Shown piece by piece: positions 15,713-24,577 of a DNA stretch of 64,000 nucleotides. Below the pieces are notes generated by a model. It was given only the letters and a program-made list of their open reading frames with translations, did not search any database and was not told the DNA's origin. A program made the position numbers and the translations under genes. Each line of letters starts with the position of its first letter. Positions within the stretch are counted from its first letter, which is position 1. The DNA comes from an uncultured Rhodopila sp. (GTDB lineage: Bacteria; Pseudomonadota; Alphaproteobacteria; Acetobacterales; Acetobacteraceae): the NCBI GenBank assembly GCA_903932145.1, contig CAIZFE010000101.1, forward strand, positions 122,917-186,916, read 5' to 3'.

Positions 15713-17374
15713 TCAATGCGGGACATTGCCGACGGTCAGCTTCTCCCGCGGCGGAGCATTCTCCGGATGGGTATGCAGATAATCCTGCGGATCCACTGCC
15801 AGATACCGGGACGGCCGATCCGCGTCATGCTGGAACAAAGCCACCGCCGTCAGAAGCCGTTTGTCGTCGTCTGACAGCCGCATCGCCTCGCGCAGATGAT
15901 CAGTCCAACTTTCCATCGACCAAACCTCCACCCAGCCTTCCGGGTGAGCAACATCTTCGTATACCTGCCAGAACACCGCGCCGGCGCGGCCCCGGACGTG
16001 GTGCAATTCGTTCATCAGTTTCAGGAATTCGAACCTTTGCAACGGTTCGACACGGTAATAGGCCATTTCCATGATCCGGCCCCGCGCGGTGCGCAGCAAC
16101 GGCACGAACTCCCGTGCCGGTGCCTCGGGTTCCGGCGCGACCTGTGGAGGGGCGAACGCCGGCGCGCGCACGATCGCTTCGATGCTGAAATACCGGGCAA
16201 TAATCATCAATATCAGTCCGACGGCGGACGCGGTCAGGAACGTGCGCGGAATGCCGATGTTGCCGCCAAGCCAGCCCCAGCCGAACGAGCCTATCGTCAG
16301 CGCACCGTTCTGGGCCAACTGGTAGATCGATAACGCCCGCGCCCGCACCCATGGCGGACACACAAGCTGGGCGGACGCCTGGATCGTGGCAAAGGCCGCC
16401 GTCCAACCCAAGCCGAACAGCAGCATGCCGAAGGATGCCGGAACCCAGTGTGATGACACCCCGACAATGGCCATACCGGTGCATGACAACAGGGAACACA
16501 CAACCACCGTCGCGCCGCGCGATAGTCTGCCGCGCACCATCGGCAGCAACATGCCGGACGTCACGCCGCCGATTCCCATCATCCCCAGGATGACACCATA
16601 CATACCCGGCCCGAGTTCAAGGTCCCGCCGCACGAACAACGGCAGCAGCGCCCAGGTGGCCGACGCCGGTATTGAATAGGCCGCTGTGCGGACCATTGCC
16701 GCCTGCACCGCCGGGGTGTTGCGCACGAAACGCATGCCCGCCCGCATGGCGGACACGAAGTGCTCACGCGGCAATCCGGTAAACCGGCGCTCACGCTTCC
16801 AGACGAACAACGCGCTGATCACCGCCAGGATCGATATCGCGTACATGGAAAACGCGAGGCTGGACCCTCCCAGCAAGATCAAAAAACCCGCGATGGCCGG
16901 CCCGACCGCTCGGGTCAGGTTGTAGCCGATGCCATTCAGGGCAATGGCCTGCACCATGTCCTCTCTCGGCACCAGCTCCGGGACAATGGCGTTCCAGGCC
17001 GGGTTGGTCATGGCGGAGCCGATGCCGATCGCGAAGGTCAGCACCAGCAGCCAGCCGGCGGTCATCATGCCGGACAGGGTCAGGATCGCCAGCAAACTTG
17101 CCGCGCTGATGGTCCAAAGCTGCGTCCCGATCAGAAACACGCGGCGATCGACGATATCGGCCAGGGCGCCGCCGGGAAGCGCCAGCAGAAACACCGGCAT
17201 AATGGTCGCCGCCTGAACCGCCGCCACGATCAGCGGTTCCGGCGCCAGCGTGGTCATCAGCCAGCCGGCACCGGTATTTTGCAGCCATGTGCCGAGCCAA
17301 CCGATGACGGTGGCGATCCAAAGGCGGCGGAACATGCCATTGCGAAGCGGCACCAGGGCGGCGGGCAGGCGCAT
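15713..17374 (-). CDS. MFS transporter (EntS/MFS_3 type) with C-terminal soluble domain
   Basis: The 553-residue inner-membrane protein has about 12 hydrophobic helices over residues 15-415, with the MFS_3 features NGMFRRLWIATVIGWLGTWLQ and ADIVDRRVFLIG between helices 2 and 3. After the last helix comes a soluble domain of about 110 residues (MAYYRVEPLQRFEFLKLMNE, later EVWSMESWTDHLREAM) that resembles antibiotic-monooxygenase/dimeric alpha-beta-barrel folds, a known fusion in this transporter family. The gene starts inside the stop of the YceI gene (ATGA overlap). Export of a small hydrophobic compound is likely; the substrate is unknown. Confidence 0.85.
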   Translation of the reverse strand: MRLPAALVPLRNGMFRRLWIATVIGWLGTWLQNTGAGWLMTTLAPEPLIVAAVQAATIMPVFLLALPGGALADIVDRRVFLIGTQLWTISAASLLAILTLSGMMTAGWLLVLTFAIGIGSAMTNPAWNAIVPELVPREDMVQAIALNGIGYNLTRAVGPAIAGFLILLGGSSLAFSMYAISILAVISALFVWKRERRFTGLPREHFVSAMRAGMRFVRNTPAVQAAMVRTAAYSIPASATWALLPLFVRRDLELGPGMYGVILGMMGIGGVTSGMLLPMVRGRLSRGATVVVCSLLSCTGMAIVGVSSHWVPASFGMLLFGLGWTAAFATIQASAQLVCPPWVRARALSIYQLAQNGALTIGSFGWGWLGGNIGIPRTFLTASAVGLILMIIARYFSIEAIVRAPAFAPPQVAPEPEAPAREFVPLLRTARGRIMEMAYYRVEPLQRFEFLKLMNELHHVRGRAGAVFWQVYEDVAHPEGWVEVWSMESWTDHLREAMRLSDDDKRLLTAVALFQHDADRPSRYLAVDPQDYLHTHPENAPPREKLTVGNVPH

Positions 17375-17910
17375 CAGGTGTGTGATCCGTTTTTCAATGG
17401 GTCTGGTGTTATCACGCGAATGCGCACCGTCGAACCACCCAGCACCGGATTTCCCGACACGCCCCACTCCGCGCGGCGCAACCGGCCGGTAGCCTCGATC
17501 GTTCCCGCAGACCGCACGATGTCCAGGCTGAACGGATGAGTCTGGCCGTGCATCGTCAATGTGCCGGCGACGGAATCGCCCTGACAGGCTCCGTGGAAGG
17601 ACAGGTCCGGGAAGCGTGCCACATCCATCATCTCGGGTCCGGTGATGGTCTCACGGACGGTTTCGTTCGCCATGGCCAGACTGCCCGCCTCGATTTCCAG
17701 CACGACCTGGCATGCGCCAGGATTGGACGGTTCGTAGCGCAACCAGCCATGAAAGCGCGTGAACTTTCCGTCTAACGGCAACAGACCAAATCCGTAGGAC
17801 CGCAGTTCGACCGAACTAACGGGTGGCGTGAGGTTGGTCTGTTCGGCGCGGGCCGGGATCCCCAATACAGGCGTGGCGAGCAAAAGCAGAAGGCCGAACG
17901 TGAACCGCAT
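17374..17910 (-). CDS. YceI-family periplasmic lipocalin-like protein
   Basis: A 178-residue exported protein with a signal peptide ([22 protein letters not shown]). The mature part fits the YceI beta-barrel, which binds polyisoprenoid or other long lipids: [26 protein letters not shown] and [17 protein letters not shown] are family landmarks. Two cysteines (ACQVV, GACQG) could form a disulfide. GGGGGG sits just upstream of the ATG. It overlaps the MFS transporter gene by four bases, so a periplasmic lipid-binding protein and an exporter are made together. Confidence 0.86.
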   Translation of the reverse strand: MRFTFGLLLLLATPVLGIPARAEQTNLTPPVSSVELRSYGFGLLPLDGKFTRFHGWLRYEPSNPGACQVVLEIEAGSLAMANETVRETITGPEMMDVARFPDLSFHGACQGDSVAGTLTMHGQTHPFSLDIVRSAGTIEATGRLRRAEWGVSGNPVLGGSTVRIRVITPDPLKNGSHT

Positions 17911-17988
17911 GATCCCCCCTGTTGTCCGTCTGGCCTCCGGCCTGAACCTGCTGCATACTCTGTCAGGGAAACAAGAAGGATGCGAGCG

Positions 17989-18483
17989 GTGCCCGTCGAG
18001 AAGCAAGCCTACCGTGAGGCGATGGCCCGTTTGGGTGCCGCGGTCAACGTCATCACCACCGATGGACCGGGTGGTCGAGCGGGATTTACCGCCAGCGCGG
18101 TGACCAGCGTGACGGACACGCCGCCGACGTTGCTGGTATGCGCCAATCGCGCCAACGATTCCTATCCCGCGATGCGGCAGAACGGCGTCCTGTGCGTCAA
18201 CACGCTGACCCCGGCGCAGGAGGGTTTGTCGCCGGTGTTCGCCGGAATGACCCAGCATGCGATGAGTGAGCGATTCGACGGCCACGCCTGGCACACCCTG
18301 CAAACCGGCGCCCCGGCGTTGGATGAGGCGGTGGTGGTGTTTGACTGTCGGATCAATCAGGTGGTCGAGGTCGGCACTCACGACGTGTTCTTCTGTTCGG
18401 TGGAGGCCGTCCGCACCGGCAAAGCGCATGAAGGCCTGATTTACTACGGACGCGGTTACCACAAGGTCACGGCGCAGAACTGA
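17989..18483 (+). CDS. Flavin reductase (RutF/HpaC family)
   Basis: A protein of about 164 residues of the NAD(P)H:flavin oxidoreductase family that supplies reduced FMN or FAD to partner monooxygenases. Landmarks: FRMN-binding GAAVNVITT followed by [29 protein letters not shown], and a C-terminal [17 protein letters not shown] at 17974-17979 lies nine bases before the GTG at 17989 but directly abuts the in-frame ATG at 17980, so GTG is the better start. It is divergent from yceI and 38 bases upstream of an ACMSD-like hydrolase gene. Its likely oxygenase partner is the luciferase-like protein at 20868. Confidence 0.87.
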   Translation: MPVEKQAYREAMARLGAAVNVITTDGPGGRAGFTASAVTSVTDTPPTLLVCANRANDSYPAMRQNGVLCVNTLTPAQEGLSPVFAGMTQHAMSERFDGHAWHTLQTGAPALDEAVVVFDCRINQVVEVGTHDVFFCSVEAVRTGKAHEGLIYYGRGYHKVTAQN

Positions 18484-18521
18484 CCGGCGGATCAATCGCT
18501 GAAACGTAGCAGGACATCAGA

Positions 18522-19583
18522 ATGACAACGACGAATGGCTGCGCCTGCTGCGATGCGGGCGTTTTGGGACGGCGCGGACTTTTGACCGGCGCGTCGGCGT
18601 TGGGCGTGGCGGGATTGTTCGGTGCGGCGGGATCGGCAGACGCCGCCGCAAAAGCTTTCCGGATCGATGTGCATCATCATATTGCGCCGCCGGCTTGGTT
18701 GGACGCGTTGAAGGCTGCGAAACTGGACTCGCCGCCGGTGGTGAACTGGTCGCCGGAAAAGTCGCTGGAGGACATGGACAAAGGTGGCGTCGCCACGGCC
18801 ATGGTCAGTCCGACAACGCCCCAGGTCACCTTTCTGCCGGCCGCCGAAGCGGCGCGGGTTGCCCGGGAATCGAACGAATATACCCGCAAGATGGCGGATG
18901 CTCACCCCGGGCGGTTCGGCGTGTTCGCGATGCTGCCGATGCCTTATGTCGACGAATGCCTGAAAGAGATCGCCTACGCGTTCGACGTGCTGCACGCTGA
19001 CGGGATTGGCATGATGACCAGCTATGGCGACAAGTGGCTGGGATACAGCGAATTTCAACCGGTGTTCGACGAACTGAACCGGCGTAAGGCCGTTGTCTAT
19101 ACGCACCCGACCGAGGCGAATTGCTGCGTCAATCTGGTACGCGGCATCGGGCCCGTCGCGGTCGAATATGGCGCGGATACGACGCGCTCGATCGTCAGTC
19201 TGATCTTCTCGGGTGCATCGCAACGCTATGCCGATATCAGCTTCATTTTCTCCCACGGCGGCGGTGTGCTGACGGCGGTGGCGGAGCGCCTGCAGATCCA
19301 GATGGTGACGACGCCGCCCTTCAAAGGGAAGATTACACGGGCGCAGGTCGATCACGAGTTGAACCGATTCTTCTACGATACCGCCCAGGTGTCAAACGCG
19401 CTGACGATCGAAACACTGGCCAAACTGGTGCCAACGTCGCAAATCGTGTTCGGGTCGGATTTTCCCTACCGGACATCAGAGGAAACGGCCGCCGGATTGG
19501 CGAAGCGGTTCAAAGGCCGGGTGTTGCAAGACTTCGAGCGGAACAATGCGGCACGGATTCTGCCGGGCGTGAAACGGGTTTAG
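18522..19583 (+). CDS. ACMSD-like amidohydrolase with Tat-like leader
   Basis: The 353-residue protein is of the amidohydrolase-2 family, which includes ACMSD and related decarboxylases acting on ring-cleavage or hydroxybenzoate compounds. Metal and active-site motifs: DVHHHIAPP, YTHPTEANC, SHGGGVLTA and FGSDFPYRT. The N-terminus has an odd CACC cluster and then GRRGLLTGASALGVAGLFGAA, which looks like a twin-arginine signal, so it may be periplasmic. It follows the flavin reductase by 38 bases and is probably in the same operon. Decarboxylation or hydrolysis of an aromatic breakdown product is an inference. Confidence 0.85.
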   Translation: MTTTNGCACCDAGVLGRRGLLTGASALGVAGLFGAAGSADAAAKAFRIDVHHHIAPPAWLDALKAAKLDSPPVVNWSPEKSLEDMDKGGVATAMVSPTTPQVTFLPAAEAARVARESNEYTRKMADAHPGRFGVFAMLPMPYVDECLKEIAYAFDVLHADGIGMMTSYGDKWLGYSEFQPVFDELNRRKAVVYTHPTEANCCVNLVRGIGPVAVEYGADTTRSIVSLIFSGASQRYADISFIFSHGGGVLTAVAERLQIQMVTTPPFKGKITRAQVDHELNRFFYDTAQVSNALTIETLAKLVPTSQIVFGSDFPYRTSEETAAGLAKRFKGRVLQDFERNNAARILPGVKRV

Positions 19584-19599
19584 ATCACCAACCTTCCCA

Positions 19600-19632
19600 C
19601 CGTCATGGCGGGCGCAGGCCCGCCATCCACGA
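19600..19632 (+). repeat. Short palindrome between convergent genes
   Basis: TGGCGGGC-GCAG-GCCCGCCA (19606-19625) is a perfect 8-bp stem that resembles the dispersed palindromes but lacks their linker. A second hairpin with GGGGC and GCCCC arms follows at about 19645-19668. Both lie between the convergent amidohydrolase and binding-protein genes and may end transcription, although neither has a clear T-run. Confidence 0.5.
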
Positions 19633-19677
19633 CTTCGCCGGCGGGGGCACCGGTAGCCGGCGCCCCCTAAATCAAGA

Positions 19678-20778
19678 CTACATCTGCGAATATTCGCCCT
19701 TCGCATCCCAGATATACATGACGTAACCACCGCTGGTCACATCGCCCTTCTTATCGAAGCTAACCGGCCCCAGAACACTCGGCCACGGGCCGCCTGATTT
19801 CAACATTGCAGCGACCTTCTTCGGATCGAGCGTATTGGCCTTCTTCGCCGCCTCGGCCCAAATCTGGATCGTGGCGTAGCTGTATAGAACATAACCCTCG
19901 GGATCGATCTTCTTGTCGGTGAATTCCTTCACCACGGAAGCCGCCGTCGGATTTTTCCGCGGATCGGGGGAGAACGTCATCAACGATCCGGTGCCCGCCG
20001 GGCCCGCGATGTTCCAGAATTCCTTGGTCACCATGGCGTCGCCGCTGACCAACGTGGCGGTCATGCCCTGTTCCTTGGCCTGGCGGATAATCAGCCCGGC
20101 CTCGGTGTAGTAACCGCCGATATAGATGACGGAAACGCCGGCCTGCTTCAGTCGGCTAACGACCGCGTTGTAGTCTTTCTCACCAGCCGTATAGGATTCG
20201 AACATCGCCTCTTGCACGCCGGCTTTGTTCAGTGCCTTCTTCGTTTCATCCGCGAGGCCTTTGCCATACGCCGAATTGTCGTTAAGGATCGCGATCTTCT
20301 GGCCCTTGTAGTGCTGCGCCAGATAGGTGCCCGCGACCTCTCCCTGCTGATCGTCGCGACCGCAGACACGGAACGTGCCCCAACCGCCCTCATCGGTGAA
20401 TTTCGGATTGGTCGAAGCGGGCGAGATCATCAGGATGCCCTCTTCCAGATACACCTTGCTGGCCGGGATCGAGCTGCCGGAGCAGTAATGACCTGCCACC
20501 AGCACGACCTTCTTGGTCGCCATCTGATTGGCGACGGACACGGCCTGCTTCGGATCGCAGGCATCGTCCGCGACATTCAGCACGATGTGCTGGCCCAGCA
20601 CGCCACCGGCCTTGTTCAGGTCCTCGACGATTTGGGTCGCCCCGATCTTCATCTGCTCGCCAGCCGCGGCGTTTGATCCGGTCAGCGGACCGGCCACGCC
20701 GATCTGCACGTCCGCGGCCATCGCCGGAAGCGTTAGCAGGGCGGCCAAGGCGGCTCCCAGTAAGGATTTTTTCAACAT
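19678..20778 (-). CDS. Branched-chain amino-acid-type ABC transporter substrate-binding protein
   Basis: The 366-residue periplasmic protein has a signal peptide (MLKKSLLGAALAALLTLPAMA) and a type I LIV-binding fold: VQIGVAGPLTGSNAAAGEQM, then LNVADDACDPKQAVSVANQM, VAGHYCSGSSIPASKVY, LNDNSAYGKGLADETKKAL and YIGGYYTEAGLIIRQA. These are the LivK/LivJ ligand-binding regions. No LivH, LivM, LivG or LivF gene is near, so it is an orphan here. Many such orphans bind aromatic acids or amides instead of leucine, which would suit the catabolic neighbours. Confidence 0.92.
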   Translation of the reverse strand: MLKKSLLGAALAALLTLPAMAADVQIGVAGPLTGSNAAAGEQMKIGATQIVEDLNKAGGVLGQHIVLNVADDACDPKQAVSVANQMATKKVVLVAGHYCSGSSIPASKVYLEEGILMISPASTNPKFTDEGGWGTFRVCGRDDQQGEVAGTYLAQHYKGQKIAILNDNSAYGKGLADETKKALNKAGVQEAMFESYTAGEKDYNAVVSRLKQAGVSVIYIGGYYTEAGLIIRQAKEQGMTATLVSGDAMVTKEFWNIAGPAGTGSLMTFSPDPRKNPTAASVVKEFTDKKIDPEGYVLYSYATIQIWAEAAKKANTLDPKKVAAMLKSGGPWPSVLGPVSFDKKGDVTSGGYVMYIWDAKGEYSQM

Positions 20779-20867
20779 TGCACATCCCCGTTGCGATTCG
20801 TAACGCGCAACCCTACCCCTCGGCAGCGAAGTGCGCCAGAATCCTCTTAATGAAGCGGGAGCGGGTC

Positions 20868-22031
20868 ATGAAAGCGTCGTTGTTCTATCTGCCGAGCATC
20901 GGAAGTCGGGCGGAGATTGAGTCGGGGATGGCCGGGATGAACCCGGTTTTCTATCAGCGGATGCTGGCCGAATTGTCCGAACAGATCAGGCTGGCGGACG
21001 ACCTGGGGTATGATTCGGTCAGCTTCACCGAACATCATTTCCATATCGAGGGGTTCGAGGTTTCCAACAACCCGGTGCTGCTCGACCTGTATTTCGCGAT
21101 GCAGACGAAACGCATCAGGGTCGGCCAGTTGGGCATCGTGCTGCCGGCGTCCAACCCCATCCGCGTCGCCGAGGATATCGCGATGCTGGATCACATGACC
21201 GGCGGTCGCGCCAATGCCGGGTTCGCTCGGGGGTATCAACGGCGCTGGGTGGATATCATGGCGCAGCAGGCGCACGGCGTCAGCGGCGCCCTGCCGCACC
21301 AGCACGATGCGATCGACGCGGCGAACCGGGCGGCGTTCGAGGAGAATTTTCAGATCATCAAGAAGGCATGGACGCAGGAGATGCTGACCCACGACGGTCA
21401 GTTCTGGCGGGTGCCGGCGGGCGAGACTCCCTGGATGCTGGATACGACCGAGAAATGGGGCAAGGGCGTCGAGAACGGCATTCTGAAGTCGGTGGGTGTC
21501 GTCCCGAAGCCGTTGCAGAAACCGCATCCTCCGTTATTCCTGCCGTTTGCGTCGTCGGAAAATTCGATCCGCTGGGCGGCGAAGGAAGGCGTCACGGCGA
21601 TCCTGCCGGCGATGCTGCCGGTCTATGAGAACCATCTTTACGACGTGTATGCCGAGGTCTCCGGGCGGCCTCGCGGGCACGGGACGGGGCTGTTGCGGGA
21701 TGTTATCATTGCCGACACGGATGAGGAGGCGATGGCGCTGTGGCGGGACTCCGGACAATTCTCCGGGCGGGCGTGGTTCGAACCGTTCGGGTTCCGGCGC
21801 GGCATGCAGAACCCGAAGACGGGTGAATTCCTGACGCCGGAAGACGCGGTGCGCGAGGGATACATCCTCGCCGGGACGGTGGACACGGTGATCCGGGGGA
21901 TGGAGGCGAACATGAAGCGGCAGAATGTCGATTGGGTGTTCTGCTATACGTATAACGGGCTGATTCCGCATGGAAAGCTGATGGCGTCGATCGAGCGGTT
22001 CTGGACGGAGGTGATGCCTCGGTTTGGTTGA
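20868..22031 (+). CDS. Luciferase-like (LLM) flavin-dependent monooxygenase
   Basis: The 387-residue protein is of the bacterial-luciferase family, which uses reduced FMN and oxygen. Motifs: LADDLGYDSVSFTEHHFH, the barrel segment GIVLPASNPIRVAEDIAMLD, and GGRANAGFARGYQRRW. The C-terminal half includes a long insertion with DTTEKWGKGVE. ATG 20868 follows GGGAG at 20857-20861; ATG 20850 has no ribosome site. It has no reductase of its own, and the flavin reductase at 17989 could serve it. The substrate is unknown; relatives act on aldehydes, alkanesulfonates, heterocycles and polyketides. Confidence 0.86.
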   Translation: MKASLFYLPSIGSRAEIESGMAGMNPVFYQRMLAELSEQIRLADDLGYDSVSFTEHHFHIEGFEVSNNPVLLDLYFAMQTKRIRVGQLGIVLPASNPIRVAEDIAMLDHMTGGRANAGFARGYQRRWVDIMAQQAHGVSGALPHQHDAIDAANRAAFEENFQIIKKAWTQEMLTHDGQFWRVPAGETPWMLDTTEKWGKGVENGILKSVGVVPKPLQKPHPPLFLPFASSENSIRWAAKEGVTAILPAMLPVYENHLYDVYAEVSGRPRGHGTGLLRDVIIADTDEEAMALWRDSGQFSGRAWFEPFGFRRGMQNPKTGEFLTPEDAVREGYILAGTVDTVIRGMEANMKRQNVDWVFCYTYNGLIPHGKLMASIERFWTEVMPRFG

Positions 22032-22052
22032 GGATGCGGGCGACTCTGCCGA

Positions 22053-22790
22053 TCAAAACGGCAGCAGAATATCCATCATCTGCTGCCCCCAGCGGGCGCG
22101 TTGCAGGTCGGTCAGTTGCCCCTTGCCGCCATAGGCAATCCTGGCCTCGGCCATGCGATCGTGCAGCACCGTGTTGTCGGAGGCAATGTCCTGCGGCCGG
22201 ATCACCCCGGTCACCCGCAGTTCCCGTAATTCGCTGTTGACCATGAACTCCTGCGACGCCGCCACGACCAGATTGCCATTGGGCAATACCTGGGTGACGA
22301 TCCCCGCCAACCGAAGCGTGACCGCCTCGGTGCGCTGAATCTGTCCGGTGCCGGTGTTGCTGTTGCTGTTGCTGCTCGCCGCCGAAATAAGCGAGGATGG
22401 ATTGATCGCTTTCGGCAGCACCGTCTCCAATCCGAAGAAATTCGGCAGTCCACCGGTTTCCGAGCTGGTCCGCGCCGCTGAAGTTACATTCTTCAGGTTG
22501 GCCGCATCGTTCATGCTGACCAGAACCGTGACGATATCCCCCACCACGGCCGCCCGCTGGTCTTTAAAGAACGCCCGCGATCCGGATCGCCACAGTGCGC
22601 TCGCCTCATTGGACACTGGCTGGCGGGCCGGCATCGGCATCGAAACCGGCTTCCATTTCGGGTCCTTGGTCGGATCAGCAGTCAGTGTCATTGGCGGATC
22701 GCTTCCCACCTCCGACAGCCGGGTCAGCATGCCACATCCGGACTGTAGCCCCAGCGCGAACAGCAACAAGGCGAGCGTCCGTGCCGTCAT
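22053..22790 (-). CDS. flgH: Flagellar L-ring protein FlgH
   Basis: The 245-residue lipoprotein forms the L ring in the outer membrane around the flagellar rod. It has the lipobox LQSGC (lipid on Cys about 19), then SLWRSG-like ALWRSGSRAFFKDQRA, VGDIVTVLV, and the C-terminal VTGVIRPQDIASDNTV and MAEARIAYGGKGQL motifs, all hallmarks of FlgH. It is the last of four genes in a minus-strand unit; its ATG overlaps the flgA stop by four bases. Its partner P-ring gene flgI is not in the window. Confidence 0.97.
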   Translation of the reverse strand: MTARTLALLLFALGLQSGCGMLTRLSEVGSDPPMTLTADPTKDPKWKPVSMPMPARQPVSNEASALWRSGSRAFFKDQRAAVVGDIVTVLVSMNDAANLKNVTSAARTSSETGGLPNFFGLETVLPKAINPSSLISAASSNSNSNTGTGQIQRTEAVTLRLAGIVTQVLPNGNLVVAASQEFMVNSELRELRVTGVIRPQDIASDNTVLHDRMAEARIAYGGKGQLTDLQRARWGQQMMDILLPF

Positions 22791-23752
22791 CGCCGATCCT
22801 GACGATTAAAACGAACCGGGGCTGTTGGCAGTGCGGCCGGCGCATCGGATCGCAGCCGCACCAACCCCGGGCCGATGACCTGAGCAGACAGGAAGGCTTT
22901 GGAGTTCATATTCTGCAACCGGATATTGTCGCCCTCCGCGCCATTGTCCAACGCCGTGGCCTGCTCGCTTAACGAAAAACTGTTCCCGGACAGTTCGACC
23001 CGCACCACCGCACCGCGTTGCACGAGCGTCGGACGGACCAGATCGGCCAGCCGCAACGGTTGTCCCGCTTGAACCGGGCGGCGCAGTTGCATCCCGACAA
23101 TCTCATCGATGGAGCGTGCAACCTCATTCTGTAGCAAAGCCGACCGAACCCGGGACACACGGATGTCCTCCGGCCGAAGTATGGTCTCGGGTAGCAACCG
23201 GGTCACCGCCACTGGTGCCTCCATCATCGCGTCGGCGTGGCCGGTGACCCGGACATGGATAGGATTCATCCTTTCCGCCGTGACGCTGAGCAGCGCGGTG
23301 AAGTGCCCCGTAATGCTATCGTAATCGACCTGAGCGGTGGTCGCTGCCGGGTTCGCCTCGTACGGAATGATCGGGGGATTAAATCCCGCGATATCGACCT
23401 CAACATCGGCGGCGGCCCCGGCCGCGGTGATGGCGATCCGCAAGGCTTCGGTCACTTCCTCCTTGCGCAGTGGCCGCCCGGGCCACTCAAGCCTGGCACG
23501 ATCCGCGCTCGATACCGATCGCCACGCCACGTTGTATAGCCGGGCGATGGCGTCCAGTTGCGAGGCTTCCACGGGCATAACGCCGCCGGGTTCCGGCCCC
23601 GGCCCCAACACGCGGTCGGCGTTGGGACCTGCGTCGTCGAACAGGTCCCGCAGAAACACCTCCGGCCCGTGCATCGTCGTCATCCGGCGTAAGGTTGCCG
23701 CCTGAACCTGCGCGCAAACCCCGATCGCCACCAGAAAAACCAGGATACGCAT
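22787..23752 (-). CDS. flgA: Flagellar P-ring assembly chaperone FlgA
   Basis: The 321-residue periplasmic protein assists FlgI assembly. It has a signal peptide (MRILVFLVAIGVCAQVQA) and a C-terminal SAF domain at about 190-310, with RLLPETILRPEDIRVSRV, GMQLRRPVQAGQPLRLADL and VQRGAVVRVEL. The N-terminal 170 residues are longer than in enteric FlgA, as is common in alphaproteobacteria. It overlaps flgG by one base and flgH by four. Function follows from the family and the neighbours. Confidence 0.95.
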   Translation of the reverse strand: MRILVFLVAIGVCAQVQAATLRRMTTMHGPEVFLRDLFDDAGPNADRVLGPGPEPGGVMPVEASQLDAIARLYNVAWRSVSSADRARLEWPGRPLRKEEVTEALRIAITAAGAAADVEVDIAGFNPPIIPYEANPAATTAQVDYDSITGHFTALLSVTAERMNPIHVRVTGHADAMMEAPVAVTRLLPETILRPEDIRVSRVRSALLQNEVARSIDEIVGMQLRRPVQAGQPLRLADLVRPTLVQRGAVVRVELSGNSFSLSEQATALDNGAEGDNIRLQNMNSKAFLSAQVIGPGLVRLRSDAPAALPTAPVRFNRQDRR

Positions 23753-24537
23753 CAGCGTAGGTTGGTCAGGGTGGACATCATCTCGTCGCTCGAGGTGATG
23801 ACCTTACTGTTCATCTCATAGGCACGCTGAGCGGTGATCAGGTTGGTGATTTCGGTGACAACGTTGACGTTCGATGTTTCAATGAACCCCTGCTCCACCG
23901 ATCCAAATCCGGCGGTTCCCGGATTGCCGGTCACCGGCGCGCCCGATGCGGCGGTCTGCACCAGCAGGTTGCCGCCTTGCGCATCCAGCCCCGCCTCATT
24001 CGGAAAAGCGGCGAGTTGAAGCTGCCCGATCGTCTGCGGCGCGGTCGTGTTCGCCAGCGTCACCTGCACCTGGCCCGAAGTATTGATCGTCACGCTGGTC
24101 GCGGCCGAGGGGATCTGCAACCCGGGCTGCACCGTATAGCCGTCGGCGGTGACGATCGTGCCGTCGGGCGCCAGAGAGAACGTGCCGTCCCGCGTGTAGG
24201 CGGTTTCGCCCGACGGCGTCGTGACCTGGAAATACCCGTTGCCCTGAATGGCGGCGTCCAGTGTATTGGACGTTTGTTGCAGGTTGCCTTGCTCATTGAT
24301 GCGGTAAATGGCCGCGGTTTTCACGCCCAGGCCCACCTGCGCGCCGGACGGCACAACGGTGCCGCTATCGGAGCTGTTGGCCCCGACCCGGCGCAAATTC
24401 TGATAGATCAAATCCTGAAACTCTGCTCGGCGTCGCTTGAACCCGGTCGTGGTCATGTTCGCCATGTTGTTGGAAATGACTTCGACGTTGGTCTGCTGGG
24501 CCTGCATACCGGTGCCGGCGATATCGAGCGAGCGCAT
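23752..24537 (-). CDS. flgG: Distal rod protein FlgG
   Basis: The 261-residue protein forms the distal flagellar rod. It shows the N-terminal rod signature MQAQQTNVEVISNNMANMTT, the SGETAYTRDGTF motif and TADGYTVQPG in the middle domain, and the C-terminal SNVNVVTEITNLITAQRAYE that ends with the usual MNSKVITSSDEMM. Length is exactly that of FlgG. The order flgF-flgG-flgA-flgH is the alphaproteobacterial one. The 40-base gap before it is the largest in this unit. Confidence 0.97.
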   Translation of the reverse strand: MRSLDIAGTGMQAQQTNVEVISNNMANMTTTGFKRRRAEFQDLIYQNLRRVGANSSDSGTVVPSGAQVGLGVKTAAIYRINEQGNLQQTSNTLDAAIQGNGYFQVTTPSGETAYTRDGTFSLAPDGTIVTADGYTVQPGLQIPSAATSVTINTSGQVQVTLANTTAPQTIGQLQLAAFPNEAGLDAQGGNLLVQTAASGAPVTGNPGTAGFGSVEQGFIETSNVNVVTEITNLITAQRAYEMNSKVITSSDEMMSTLTNLR

Positions 24538-24577
24538 GGGTTGTTACTCCTGTGGCATGGTGTCATGTGGAGGGTCG

